From NCBI GenBank assembly GCA_963700885.1, contig CAVOZJ010000020.1, positions 1 through 64,000 on the forward strand: a stretch of DNA of 64,000 nt, read 5' to 3'. Source of the DNA: Anderseniella sp963700885. GTDB lineage: Bacteria; Pseudomonadota; Alphaproteobacteria; Rhizobiales; Aestuariivirgaceae. The number at the start of each line of letters is the position of its first letter. Position 1 is the first letter of the stretch. The notes below the pieces were generated by a model that worked only from the letters and a program-made list of their open reading frames with translations, made no database searches and was not told where the DNA came from. Both the position numbers and the translations under genes were made by a program. Positions 1-8,370 of the stretch are shown here, one piece after another.

Positions 1-45
1 CAACATGTCGTGCTGGCCGGTATCGGTGGGTTCCACAGGTCTCAT
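1..45 (-). CDS. Possible 5' end of a transposase-like gene cut by the left edge
   Basis: An ATG on the minus strand opens a frame that runs off the window after 15 codons (MRPVEPTDTGQHDML). The pattern MRP...TGQ.D(L/M) resembles the N-terminus of some IS5-family transposases, which usually continue with a DQI motif. Only 15 residues are visible, so this is a weak guess. An insertion sequence beside an integrase would fit the disturbed left end of the prophage. Confidence 0.22.
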   Translation of the reverse strand, partial: MRPVEPTDTGQHDML

Positions 46-462
46 TTAGCGCTCCAAATCACTGTTTGAACCAGTGAATCACAGCCAAACCCGGAAATCA
101 AATTGCAAGGAAACACCGCCCAAACCAGCACTTTCCTGCAATACCGAATACTTCAAACCACGAGATCATAAAGCAAATTCAATGGCTTGCGAGTTCTTCA
201 CGGGGGACTACTGCACTCTTTGCACGTCCGTACCGCCGGCAATAACGGACATCGAAAGTCGAACTCCCAGCCAAAAACTGATGCATGCTAGGTACTCAGA
301 GAGGCAGCTACCAACCATTTACCGCACCCCAAGGGGTAGGGGGCCTTGGGTCCCTTGGCCTTTCAAGTTGGCCGATCATACAACTGTCTATACCAGCACC
401 GTTGATCGGGGGCCTGGGCCATTCATTTCTATACTTTGGCTGAAATTGGTATTGTCAATTAG
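46..462. other. Non-coding left flank of the integrase
   Basis: About 420 bases with no convincing gene. One plus-strand frame is open from 74 to 535, but its protein has no recognisable domain and it overlaps the 3' end of the integrase. I found no tRNA here, so the attachment site cannot be placed. Short C/G-rich inverted motifs lie around 325-425. The attL or attR core could be here or left of the window. Confidence 0.4.
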
Positions 463-1899
463 TCAACATTTCCGCAATGGGTCGACCTTCGCCAATTCTC
501 GACGAAGCGTATCAATTGATGCGCCAGTTCCATAACCAGCAGCGTTTCGGTTGTTCTCGACGTGACCCATGAGTTGGTACTGTATGCCATGTGGGACGCC
601 GGCGTTTCGACAAGCATCAGCGAAGTTGTGCCGAAGGGAGTAGAGGGTTTTGCGTTGATCGGTTATCTTCAGTTGCTGACGAATGAGTTTAGTAAACCGG
701 GTACTTAACGCCTCAGTCTTGCGGTCCTGAATGGTTTCAAAGCTTTTGAAGACAAGCTGGCCACCTGATTTGGCAAACAGCTCAAAATCTGCAATCGCGG
801 AGTGTATTGGTACATCACGGATCGAAGCCTCGTTCTTGATCTGTTTGCCCTCGTGGTCATTGATTGAGATCACGCCATTCTTGACATCACAAGGACGTAA
901 CTGAGCAATCTCCAGCGGACGAGCGCCTGTATAGATCAAAACCCGCAGCATCATGAGCAAATCGGTATCGCGACCAGGCTTCGACCAATTTGCCTGAGCT
1001 TTCTCTAGAATGCTCTTCAGCTCCTGAGTATTGAAGGGACCGCGACCCCTCTTGTCTGAAGATCTGGTATCGCGTGGAGCTTTGACGTCTTCAGCAGGAT
1101 TGACTTGGATGAGCCGCTCGCTCTTTGCCCATCGAAACAGCGCATTTAGGGTGTCCAGGAAATTTCGAACAGTCGTAGCTGATACATCATTGCTAACTAA
1201 ACTATCGCGATACCTTTCTACGTCCTCTCGCGTGATCTGATTGATCGGCAGATCCCCCACGACTAGGACAAAACGTTTAAATTTTCCCTGATGTTTTCGG
1301 CAAGTCTGCCGCGAGTGGCCCACAAATCGATACCAATCCTCTGCTATTGCAAGCAGCTTCTGTTGTTCAGGAGCAAGGCGAGCTATTTTTCGCTCAAGCT
1401 TGAGCTTCTCTGCCTCCCACTCGTCGCGTTCTTCCTCATCTGACGGTGGTGTGACTTCTTTGCCAAATTCACCGTCGTATCCGTTTTTAAGAAAGGTTTC
1501 TGCAACTGCCCTTGGATCTGGTTTGATACCAAGTGCTTTCGTTTTAGCGCGGCGTTTGCGCTTTAGTTGGTGCAGCCGCTTATAGAGCTCGAATTCATCC
1601 TCATCGCGGAGCTCGGTACCTTGAAACCAGCTGTAAATATCCTTCTCTCGATGATCAAAAATTCGCTGGAATTCTTCGTGGCGTTCTTTTGCGACCAGAT
1701 CCGGTCCTTTGATTTCCAGTTCAGCCAAATACTGGTCATGCTGAACCGCCAGGGCCCTCGCTTTTACTTCTGCCTCAGCGCGAGACGAAGTCTTCAAACT
1801 CTGCTTCCACTCACGCCGACCAAGCAGGTGCCTCCATGCGGCTGGAACAGCTCGACGATAATGATAATGGTCGGCTCTTTTGATCAAATAAGTGGACAA
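463..1899 (-). CDS. Phage-type tyrosine recombinase (integrase)
   Basis: Site-specific recombinase that would integrate and excise the adjacent prophage. The first 60 residues form the basic segment typical of DUF6538-type integrases. A SAM-like core-binding region lies around 185-275 and the catalytic domain around 290-465. Visible catalytic residues are Arg327 (YTGARPLE), Arg423-His424 (SLRHNF), His446 (MGH) and the likely nucleophile Tyr456. The box II position that is normally His (H-x-L-R) is Tyr420 here, which is unusual but not necessarily inactivating. At 478 residues it has normal length, so the integrase itself looks intact. The gene points away from the phage structural genes, and its promoter region carries a pair of exact direct repeats. 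Confidence 0.92.
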   Translation of the reverse strand: MSTYLIKRADHYHYRRAVPAAWRHLLGRREWKQSLKTSSRAEAEVKARALAVQHDQYLAELEIKGPDLVAKERHEEFQRIFDHREKDIYSWFQGTELRDEDEFELYKRLHQLKRKRRAKTKALGIKPDPRAVAETFLKNGYDGEFGKEVTPPSDEEERDEWEAEKLKLERKIARLAPEQQKLLAIAEDWYRFVGHSRQTCRKHQGKFKRFVLVVGDLPINQITREDVERYRDSLVSNDVSATTVRNFLDTLNALFRWAKSERLIQVNPAEDVKAPRDTRSSDKRGRGPFNTQELKSILEKAQANWSKPGRDTDLLMMLRVLIYTGARPLEIAQLRPCDVKNGVISINDHEGKQIKNEASIRDVPIHSAIADFELFAKSGGQLVFKSFETIQDRKTEALSTRFTKLIRQQLKITDQRKTLYSLRHNFADACRNAGVPHGIQYQLMGHVENNRNAAGYGTGASIDTLRRELAKVDPLRKC

Positions 1900-1911
1900 G
1901 TTGAGGACCTT

Positions 1912-1948
1912 TCAATGTACCAAAATATGTACTCTCAATGTACCAAAA
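1912..1948. repeat. Two exact 14-bp direct repeats upstream of the integrase
   Basis: TCAATGTACCAAAA occurs at 1912-1925 and again at 1935-1948, a period of 23 bp (about two helical turns), directly upstream of the integrase start at 1899. This arrangement suits arm-type integrase binding sites or an operator for autoregulation. The repeat is visible; the role is inferred. Confidence 0.6.
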
Positions 1949-1963
1949 CAGTGATCAGAAAGC

Positions 1964-2004
1964 TCCTAAAACTCAAAAATATGTTTAACAACAAATGTTT
2001 AGGA
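1964..2004. repeat. AT-rich inverted repeat upstream of the integrase
   Basis: TCCTAAA at 1964-1970 is complementary to TTTAGGA at 1998-2004, flanking an AT-rich 27-base spacer. It could be a regulator or excisionase site, or the foot of a hairpin. No protein partner is visible. Confidence 0.3.
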
Positions 2005-2029
2005 AAAATCAAACTTCTGGTCATGGGGT

Positions 2030-2152
2030 TTGAAGGTCAATGACGTGGTGATCTATGTAAAGACCACCGCCACCATTGGCGCCACCACCCATGTCGTCAC
2101 CGCGGTGACCGCGGGCGGCGCCGCCACCATGTCAGCGGCCATCCTGGCCTGA
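2030..2152 (+). pseudogene. Beheaded phage gene fragment
   Basis: A frame without a good start ends at the TGA at 2150-2152. From about 2030 it reads LKVNDVVIYVKTTATIGATT and continues with small hydrophobic residues. The phrase 'KVNDVV' followed by a Thr/Ala/Val-rich tail resembles the C-terminus of small virion or decoration-type proteins of podoviruses, but the family call is tentative. The frame runs back only to a TAG at 2000-2002. The 5' part of the gene and everything upstream of it in the virion operon appear deleted, with the junction lying against the integrase promoter. Confidence 0.35.
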
Positions 2153-2199
2153 CGGACATGCCCGAAAATGTCCGGTCCGGCAGCCGATGCCGGGCCGGA
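2153..2199 (+). terminator. Tandem GC-rich hairpins after the gene fragment
   Basis: CGGACAT (2153-2159) pairs with ATGTCCG (2168-2174). Directly after it TCCGGTCCGGCA pairs with TGCCGGGCCGGA up to 2199. Two stacked GC hairpins immediately after a stop codon fit a terminator or 3' mRNA protector. There is no clear U-run, so strictly intrinsic termination is uncertain. Confidence 0.5.
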
Positions 2200-2422
2200 G
2201 CACCGCGCAGGCGCTGGTTGCGGCGCTTTTGAACATCCTGCAAATTCAGCATATTCAACCGCTTGACCCGGACACGGCCAACAGGCGAATTTTTTTGTCT
2301 GCAACCGGTGTTGACATGGTTGCACAAAAAACCCCAGACAGGCGCGCATCAGCGGCAGGGTGACGGGACAATCCTACATATGCCGTTGCATGCACGCAGA
2401 GGTCTGTTACACAGTATTCATC

Positions 2423-3064
2423 ATGAAACCTGCCCGTGAACTGATTGCGCTTGGCGCGCTGATGGCCCTTCTGACCGGATGCGGCGCATCAGTGGGTTCG
2501 CTGTTTGGCGGAGACGACGCGCCCCAGGGCAACTCTGACCTCGGCATTGACGCCGCGCCGGCCACGCCTGGCGCGCCTGCCGGCCCGGTAGGTGCCGTCA
2601 ACGCGCCGCAGGCCCCGCTTGCGGCGGACACCGGCAGGTATCCGGCGCAGCAACGCTATTATGAGCTGACCCTTGACGGCTTTCCGGCAGGCACCAGGTG
2701 CAGAGTGCGCGATGCCAGGGGCAAGTCCGGGGTACGTGGCACCGGAGGCCGCATCGTGGTCAGGCTGACAGGCTATCCCAGCGTTGCCGATGTGATCTGC
2801 GAGGTGCCAGATCTGCCGGAGTTTGTCATTGACATCAACAAGTGGGCCTTTACCCAGCCCAGGCGGCCGGGCCTGAGCCCGGGCGATGTTGACAAGGTGT
2901 ATGCGGCTGTCCAGTTCAACCTGGCCGGCACCAAGCTGCAGCCCACCGCCGAGGTGACCATGGACACGGCTGCCGGCAAGGTCAGTGACCGGCTTGTCCT
3001 GAACGACCTGAAACCGCCGGCGCCGGAAACCTATGGCACACAGCCACTGCCAGGCACGGACTGA
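2423..3064 (+). CDS. Predicted lipoprotein, function unknown
   Basis: The start is taken at 2423 because the preceding in-frame residues look non-coding and this Met opens a clean lipoprotein signal: basic MKPAR, a hydrophobic core, then the lipobox L-T-G-C with lipidated Cys about 19. A Pro/Ala/Gly-rich linker follows to about residue 65. The remaining 150 residues, rich in beta-type sequence, match no family I recognise. Only three further Cys are obvious. The gene stands alone between hairpins (2153-2199 and 3196-3224), so it is probably its own transcription unit. It may be a host gene or a prophage-borne accessory gene; I cannot decide. Confidence 0.6.
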   Translation: MKPARELIALGALMALLTGCGASVGSLFGGDDAPQGNSDLGIDAAPATPGAPAGPVGAVNAPQAPLAADTGRYPAQQRYYELTLDGFPAGTRCRVRDARGKSGVRGTGGRIVVRLTGYPSVADVICEVPDLPEFVIDINKWAFTQPRRPGLSPGDVDKVYAAVQFNLAGTKLQPTAEVTMDTAAGKVSDRLVLNDLKPPAPETYGTQPLPGTD

Positions 3065-3195
3065 TCTGCAGTTTTGCAAACGGCCGGGGTGACGGCTGCC
3101 GGGAACCCTAAATTTGCCCGGCTGGCCGCGCCAAGCGGTGCCCGTCACCGTGGCGGCAGTACCAGGCACAGATACATATCAAAAACCCTGAAGCA

Positions 3196-3224
3196 GGGCG
3201 TGGATCTTTCAAGGATCCGCGCCC
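3196..3224 (+). terminator. Strong hairpin between the lipoprotein and the phage tail genes
   Basis: GGGCGTGGATC (3196-3206) pairs with GATCCGCGCCC (3214-3224) with one G-T pair, closing a 7-base loop. It lies 130 bases after the lipoprotein stop and 33 before the next start. It could terminate the lipoprotein transcript or act in the leader of the tail operon. Confidence 0.45.
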
Positions 3225-3257
3225 GGTGTTCATTTCAACCATGAGGAAACCAGCCGC

Positions 3258-3764
3258 ATGTCGAAGAAACATCCCCGACCCGCAGCCACACCGAAGCCGG
3301 CCACCAGGCCGGTCAGAACATGCCCCAATGGCCACACGGTGTTTCAGCAGGCGCATCATGTGGAGAGCCGCTTCATGGTGCAGATCCCGCCCAACGATAC
3401 CCTGGAAGACATCTGCAAACCGTCCTACTGGGCACATCATGCCGCGCGGGCAACGCCAAAAGCATTGCTCACCTGCATCGACGAACACAACCGATGGGAA
3501 GCTGATTTGCGCGTGCTGGAGGCGGGACGCACATTCCTGCGTGTCGCCGTGGTGCGCCACGTCGAGTATGACGTGAAGACGCTTGGCGATGCTGACCTGG
3601 AGAAACTGCGCAGCAAATACACCATTGAATCCAACGGCCAGAACGGCTGGCGGGTGATTGATCCTGAGCGCAATGTCATTGTGTCCGGCAAGATCAGCCG
3701 GGCGGACGCCGAAGCCGCTCTTGACGCCCACCTGCAACTCATGAACCGCGCCGTGGCGGCCTGA
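3258..3764 (+). CDS. Phage hypothetical protein upstream of tail tubular A
   Basis: 168 residues, preceded by a GAGG ribosome site. The N-terminal 20 residues are basic and Pro-rich. The body is mixed alpha/beta with no signal peptide or membrane segment. I do not recognise a family. Its position four bases before the tail tubular A homologue suggests a podovirus virion or connector-associated protein, such as a small protein encoded between capsid and tail genes. Codon use resembles the following phage genes. Confidence 0.6.
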   Translation: MSKKHPRPAATPKPATRPVRTCPNGHTVFQQAHHVESRFMVQIPPNDTLEDICKPSYWAHHAARATPKALLTCIDEHNRWEADLRVLEAGRTFLRVAVVRHVEYDVKTLGDADLEKLRSKYTIESNGQNGWRVIDPERNVIVSGKISRADAEAALDAHLQLMNRAVAA

Positions 3765-3768
3765 CGCC

Positions 3769-4413
3769 ATGGGCACCACGAAGCTGGAAATCTACCAGCG
3801 CGCCATCCTGCACTGCAAGCAGACGCCGGTTACCTCGCTGGTGGAGGCCAACGAGGCCCGGCGTTTGTGCGACGTGCACTACGCAGCCGTGCTGCAGCAC
3901 CTGATGGAGTCAGGTTTCTGGACCCATGCCATGCGCACCGCCGAACTGGTGGAAGATGTCGGCATTACCCCGGTGGGCTATGCCTATGCCTTCGACCTGC
4001 CAGCGGATTTCGTGCGCAGGTACGTTGTTTCGCTGTCCGACACGCTTGATCCGCCGCTGGACCATTTGGCAGGCGGCACGGCCTACCGCATTGAAGGCGG
4101 CCACCTGTGGGCTGATTCAACCCCCATTTACCTGCGCTATACCTCGAATGACACCAGTTACGGCCTTGACCTGACATTGTGGCCGGAACGCCTGACAGAG
4201 GCAGCCGCAACCGAACTGGCATACCGGATTGCGCCGAAACTCACCGGCTCGTCGGAACTGAAGAAGGAACTGTTTGACCTGAAGGCGGATGCGCTGGGCA
4301 AGGCCAACACCTATGAGGCGCTGCAGCAGCCTGCGCAAACCGGCAGGCCGGGCAGGTGGGTGACCGACAGGTTTTCCGGTCATCGCTCCGGCATGGACTA
4401 CAGGCGAGCCTGA
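3769..4413 (+). CDS. Tail tubular protein A-like (T7 gp11 type adaptor)
   Basis: 214 residues. It resembles the adaptor ring of short-tailed phages, which joins the portal to the nozzle. Visible family-like features are an N-terminal helical part with IYQRAILHC and VDVHY-type segments (EARRLCDVHYAAVLQHLME), the W-containing helix after 'SGFWTHAM', the phrase GYAYAFDLPADFVR, and a C-terminal helical stretch with ATELAYRIAPKLTGS. These match gp11-like tail tubular A proteins in order and length. The stop overlaps the next start as TGATG, giving translational coupling to the nozzle gene. Confidence 0.75.
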   Translation: MGTTKLEIYQRAILHCKQTPVTSLVEANEARRLCDVHYAAVLQHLMESGFWTHAMRTAELVEDVGITPVGYAYAFDLPADFVRRYVVSLSDTLDPPLDHLAGGTAYRIEGGHLWADSTPIYLRYTSNDTSYGLDLTLWPERLTEAAATELAYRIAPKLTGSSELKKELFDLKADALGKANTYEALQQPAQTGRPGRWVTDRFSGHRSGMDYRRA

Positions 4414-6930
4414 TGCGCGAAAAAACCTACCTGTTCGCCATGAACGGCGGCGCGGTATCGCCGCTGGCGCTGGGACGGGTCGATCTTTCCCGGATGCGCA
4501 TATCGGCGGCGGTGATGAACAACTGCTTTCCGCGGGTCATCGGCCCGATGCAGGCGCGGCCCGGACTTGGCTACCTGTCATCAACCGATGGCGATGGCGC
4601 AGCCCGCAACATACCGTTCATATTCTCGGCTGAAGATACCGCCCTGGTGGAACTTTCGGACCAGAAAATGCGGGTGCGCGTCGATGGCGAACTGGTTACA
4701 AGGGCTTCCGTTTCAACTGTCATGACCAACGGAGATTTTGCCGCATCAACAGGATGGACGCTGACAACCACCGGGAACGGCGTATCCACCATTGCAGGCG
4801 GTGTCCTGACCATGCGGACACTGAACCGTGGCGCCACTACATTGGCGAAGCGGTCTGACAGCGTGTCCGGGCCAGATCAGAACGTCGAACATGCGATCAA
4901 TGCAACTGTTGATCAGGGGACTGTTCGCCTTCGGCTGGGAACCACGGACGAGGGTGACGAGCTTCTTGAGGAGGTTTCTCTCACTGCAGGTTTTCACTCT
5001 CTGGCATTCACTCCGACAGCCGGGACCTATTATCTGTACCTGACATGCGAGAGCCAGAGCAACGTCATCGTCTCTGATATCAACATAGCCCCTTCAGGAA
5101 CCATGGAGATCCTGACGCCGTGGGATGAAGACGACCTGTTCAAACTGAGATATGACCAGTCAGGCGACGTGATCTACATCACTTCATCAGATCGTGCCTA
5201 TCAGCCCATGGTAGTCGAACGGCGCGCGGTGACGTCGTGGTCGCTGGTGAAATATGAGTTTTCTGACGGCCCCTTCATGGGCAAGACAGCAAGCGTAACC
5301 CTTGCTCCTTCAGTCCCGAACGGCAGCGGGACACTGACTGCGTCCGATGACTTCTTCAAGCCCGGGCCATGTTGGTTCGGTGTTCAGGCTCTCGCAGTAC
5401 AAGACTGCGATTTCCCAGGCGCTGGTCGCGGCAGACAGGTATACCGACACACTCAGGATTTCAGGCAGCACCAGGTATGATATTGACAGTGACGGCACGG
5501 ACGAAAATACCGACGAGCGCGACGTTCTTTTCGCCACCACCGGGACGTGGACCGGAACCCTGTCTGTGCAGATTTCAGAAAACGAGGATGGCCCCTGGCG
5601 TGAGTTTTCAGCGCATACCGGCAATGTCAGCGCAACGTCGATCACGCCAGGAACAAATAACTCGATTATTTACCTGAGAGCTGGCTTTGCCAGTGGCAAT
5701 TATACGTCCGGGCAGGTTAATGTCACCCTGGCATACCCCGGAGGCGGGGGTGATGGTTATTGCAGGATCACCGGCATAACCAGCACCACTGTCGCCCAGA
5801 TGGTTGTCACCAGAAGAATGCATGTGCCTTCCGTTACCAGCCTCTGGTCCGAGGGCAGGTTTTCTTCCCTGCGCGGCTGGCCGTCTGCAGTTGCCCTGTT
5901 CGAGGGGAGACTGTGGTTTGGCGGTCTGGATCAACTGGCAGGGTCTGTTTCTGACGGGTTCAAGAGTTTTGATCTGAATGTCGAGGGGGACAGCGGGCCG
6001 GTTCTCCGGTCAATCGCAACCGGTGCGGTCAATTCGGTAAAGTGGATACTGGGGCTTTCAAGGCTGTGCATGGGCACGGCTGGCGCTGAACCGGTGGGCC
6101 GGTCTTCGTCGTTCGATGAGCCCGTGACGCCAACCAACTTCTCCATCAAGGATGCCTCCACCCAAGGCTCTGCCGACATCCAGGCGGTGAAGATAGACCG
6201 TTCCGCCATATTCGTGCAGCGCTCGGGAAAGCGCGCCTATGACCTGTCCTATTCGATTGATGCGCAGGATTACGCCTCGCAGGAAATCACCAGGTTTCAT
6301 CCGACTGTACTGGATGCCGGTGTCAAGCTGGTTGCGGTGCAGAGACAGCCTGATACCCGCGTCTGGTTCCTGCTCAATGACGGCACCTGCGCCATCCTCA
6401 CCCATGAGCGTTCCGAGGACGTATTGTCGTGGTACACGTTCGGGACGGACGGCCTGATTGAAGACGTGGCGGTGCTGCCCAACACCGGGGATGATGATGT
6501 CTACCTGGTAGTGAACCGCACCATTAACGGCGGAACCAGGCGATACGTCGAGAAACTGGCCTATGATGCCCAGGCCCAGGGCGGCGGAACCAACTACATG
6601 GCGGATGCCTATGTCACAGCTGATCTGATTGCGTCCGATACGGTAACCGGGCTGTTACATCTTGAAGGCGAGGAGGTTATTGTATGGGCAGACGGGGCTG
6701 CGATCATGGACGGGGATGAGCCTGATACTTTCACGGTCTCATCCGGCGAGATAACCCTGCCGGAAGCCGTGACGGGAACGGTGATTGTCGGGCTTGCCTA
6801 TGACTGGCAGTGGCAATCCTCAAAACTGGCCTACGGCGTCAATGACGGCGCGCCGCTGTCGAGGCGCAGGACGCTCAGGGACGTGGCCCCGATCCTCGGA
6901 CAAGACGCATATAGGGGGATAACACATTCG
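4413..6930 (+). CDS. Tail tubular protein B-like nozzle, one frame break, C-terminus missing
   Basis: Nozzle of a T7-like tail (gp12 type). The start at 4413 overlaps the previous stop. The first frame reads correctly to about 5366 and then must shift by one base. Removing one C of GGCC at 5367-5368 restores FKPGHVGSVFRLSQ, a recognisable nozzle segment, and the reading continues through LWSEGRFSSLRGWPSAVALFEGRLWFGG and PLSRRRTLRDVAPIL. Without the correction it is two overlapping pieces, 4413-5480 and 5347 onward. At about residue 830 the nozzle sequence stops being recognisable and runs in frame into the next phage protein with no stop codon, so the usual last 70-90 residues seem deleted. 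Confidence 0.7.
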
Positions 6931-7455
6931 ATGAATGGACGTACCTATTCCAGGGCGAAACGCTGGCTAGCACTGGTCGCAGCGGCCGGAACGGCAGCAT
7001 CAGCCGCTGCACCGGCGCTCAGTACGCTTGCCACCGCCGGTACGGCGCTGGGTGCGGCAGGTACGGTCTATTCCGGCCTGCAGGCCAAAGCCGGGGCTGA
7101 CTTTGAAGCAAAACAGATGAAGGCCAGGGGCGACGAGGAATTTGCCATAGGCCAGCGCAAGGCCATGCAGGCAAGGCGTGAAAAGGAACTTGCCCAGTCG
7201 CGCATCCAGGCAGTGGCGGCAGCGTCCGGCGCCGGTGTTGATAATGACTGGATCACCAGCATCATGGAAGGCGTTGAACAGCAGGGCGAGTACAACGCAT
7301 TGCTGGAACTCTACCAGGGCAATTCGGCCCGCAACAAGGCATATGCCGGGGCGGGTGCGCGCAAGGCGGAAGGCAAGAGTGCGTTGACAGGATCAGTGCT
7401 GGGAGCGGCTGGCAAGGCTGGATCAAACCTGTACTCGATATACGGCAAGCGGTAA
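6931..7455 (+). CDS. Internal virion protein-like segment, in frame with the nozzle
   Basis: From an internal ATG at 6931, preceded by AGGGGG at 6913-6918, about 174 residues follow. They comprise a basic start, a hydrophobic Ala/Gly-rich stretch (residues about 10-45), and a long charged helical region with KARGDEEFAIGQRKAMQARR. A Gly/Ala-rich C-terminus ends in YSIYGKR. This matches the usual layout of small internal virion proteins encoded after the nozzle in podovirus tail operons. It may be translated on its own from 6931 or as the C-terminal part of a fusion with the truncated nozzle. The lack of a stop between the two is odd and suggests a deletion junction. Confidence 0.6.
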   Translation: MNGRTYSRAKRWLALVAAAGTAASAAAPALSTLATAGTALGAAGTVYSGLQAKAGADFEAKQMKARGDEEFAIGQRKAMQARREKELAQSRIQAVAAASGAGVDNDWITSIMEGVEQQGEYNALLELYQGNSARNKAYAGAGARKAEGKSALTGSVLGAAGKAGSNLYSIYGKR

Positions 7456-7461
7456 CCCGGC

Positions 7462-8199
7462 ATGCCCCGTATCCCGACAAGAGACAGCTTGCGCCAGGGT
7501 GTGCCGCAATCATCCGGCGGCAAAGTACAGGCCCCGCGTGACTTCGCTGGCGGCGCGCTGGAAAGAGCTGGTGACAGCATATTCAATCAGTCCGGCGAGG
7601 CGTTGCAGAAGGAAAAACAGCAGCAGTCCGCGATGGAACTGGCCAAGGCCCGCGCGGAATGGAACACGGGGTTGCTGTCCGAACAGGCAGGCTACACCCT
7701 GGATCAGGATCAGGACTATGGTTCATGGGCAAGAAAATACGAAGTGCGCTCGCCAATTATCCAGAAGCGGGCCGCAGCGAATATTACCGACCCCGAAATC
7801 AGGCAGCAATTCATATACGAGACGGAAGACGACAGGGTGCGCGTTGGCCTTGGTATCGGCAGCAATGCACGTCAAGCGGCAAGTACAGCCCGCCTGACAG
7901 CGGCAGAGACGTCGCTGGAGCAATTGCTGAACAATGCCGTCCAGGCGGATGACGAGACTGCCAGGGGTATATTCTCGGACATTCGAGCTACCCGCCAGGG
8001 ACTGGTTGACGCCGCTGTCATTACGGCAGAAAAGGCGGCGGCTGATTCAGTCAGGGATGCCCGGCGGTTCGCGGCCATTCGCGGCACACAACTGGTGGAC
8101 AATGATCCGGTTCAGGCACGGTCCGTACTCTCAGGCGAAAAGGCGTCCGCCGCCAGTCTGATCAAACGGTTCGAAGGATTTGCGCCTACGCTCAAATGA
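7462..8199 (+). CDS. Internal virion protein, N-terminal part only
   Basis: 245 residues, starting six bases after the previous gene. The sequence is largely helical, charged and Ala/Gln-rich, typical of large internal virion proteins that normally run to several hundred residues or more. The last residues, SLIKRFEGFAPTLK, resemble the opening of a phage lysozyme domain, where LIKxFEGF is followed by A-Y and a catalytic region. The frame stops just there. The remainder of a peptidoglycan-cleaving domain is therefore missing or broken by frame errors in the next 170 bases. Confidence 0.6.
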   Translation: MPRIPTRDSLRQGVPQSSGGKVQAPRDFAGGALERAGDSIFNQSGEALQKEKQQQSAMELAKARAEWNTGLLSEQAGYTLDQDQDYGSWARKYEVRSPIIQKRAAANITDPEIRQQFIYETEDDRVRVGLGIGSNARQAASTARLTAAETSLEQLLNNAVQADDETARGIFSDIRATRQGLVDAAVITAEKAAADSVRDARRFAAIRGTQLVDNDPVQARSVLSGEKASAASLIKRFEGFAPTLK

Positions 8200-8370
8200 G
8201 ATGTGGACGCGCAATGGGTCGCTGTTACCGAGATCTGGTATCAGTCAAGCGGTATCAGGCGTTAGCGTCAGACGGGTCAATGATTTGGCCAATCGTGCAG
8301 GTTCCGCGTAACGCACGCCTGAATTCTGAAGTGTCGCTACCAAGTTTCGATACGATGGAGTTAACCAGCC
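8200..8370 (+). pseudogene. Debris between internal virion protein and tail spike
   Basis: No frame here is convincing. All three plus frames carry stops, and fragments such as WDVDA just after the virion protein stop look like the second motif of a lysozyme domain. This is probably the broken remainder of the preceding gene. Confidence 0.3.

Noticed and set aside
74..535. Plus-strand 153-codon frame at the left end
   Set aside because: No family features, atypical composition and overlap with the integrase 3' end.
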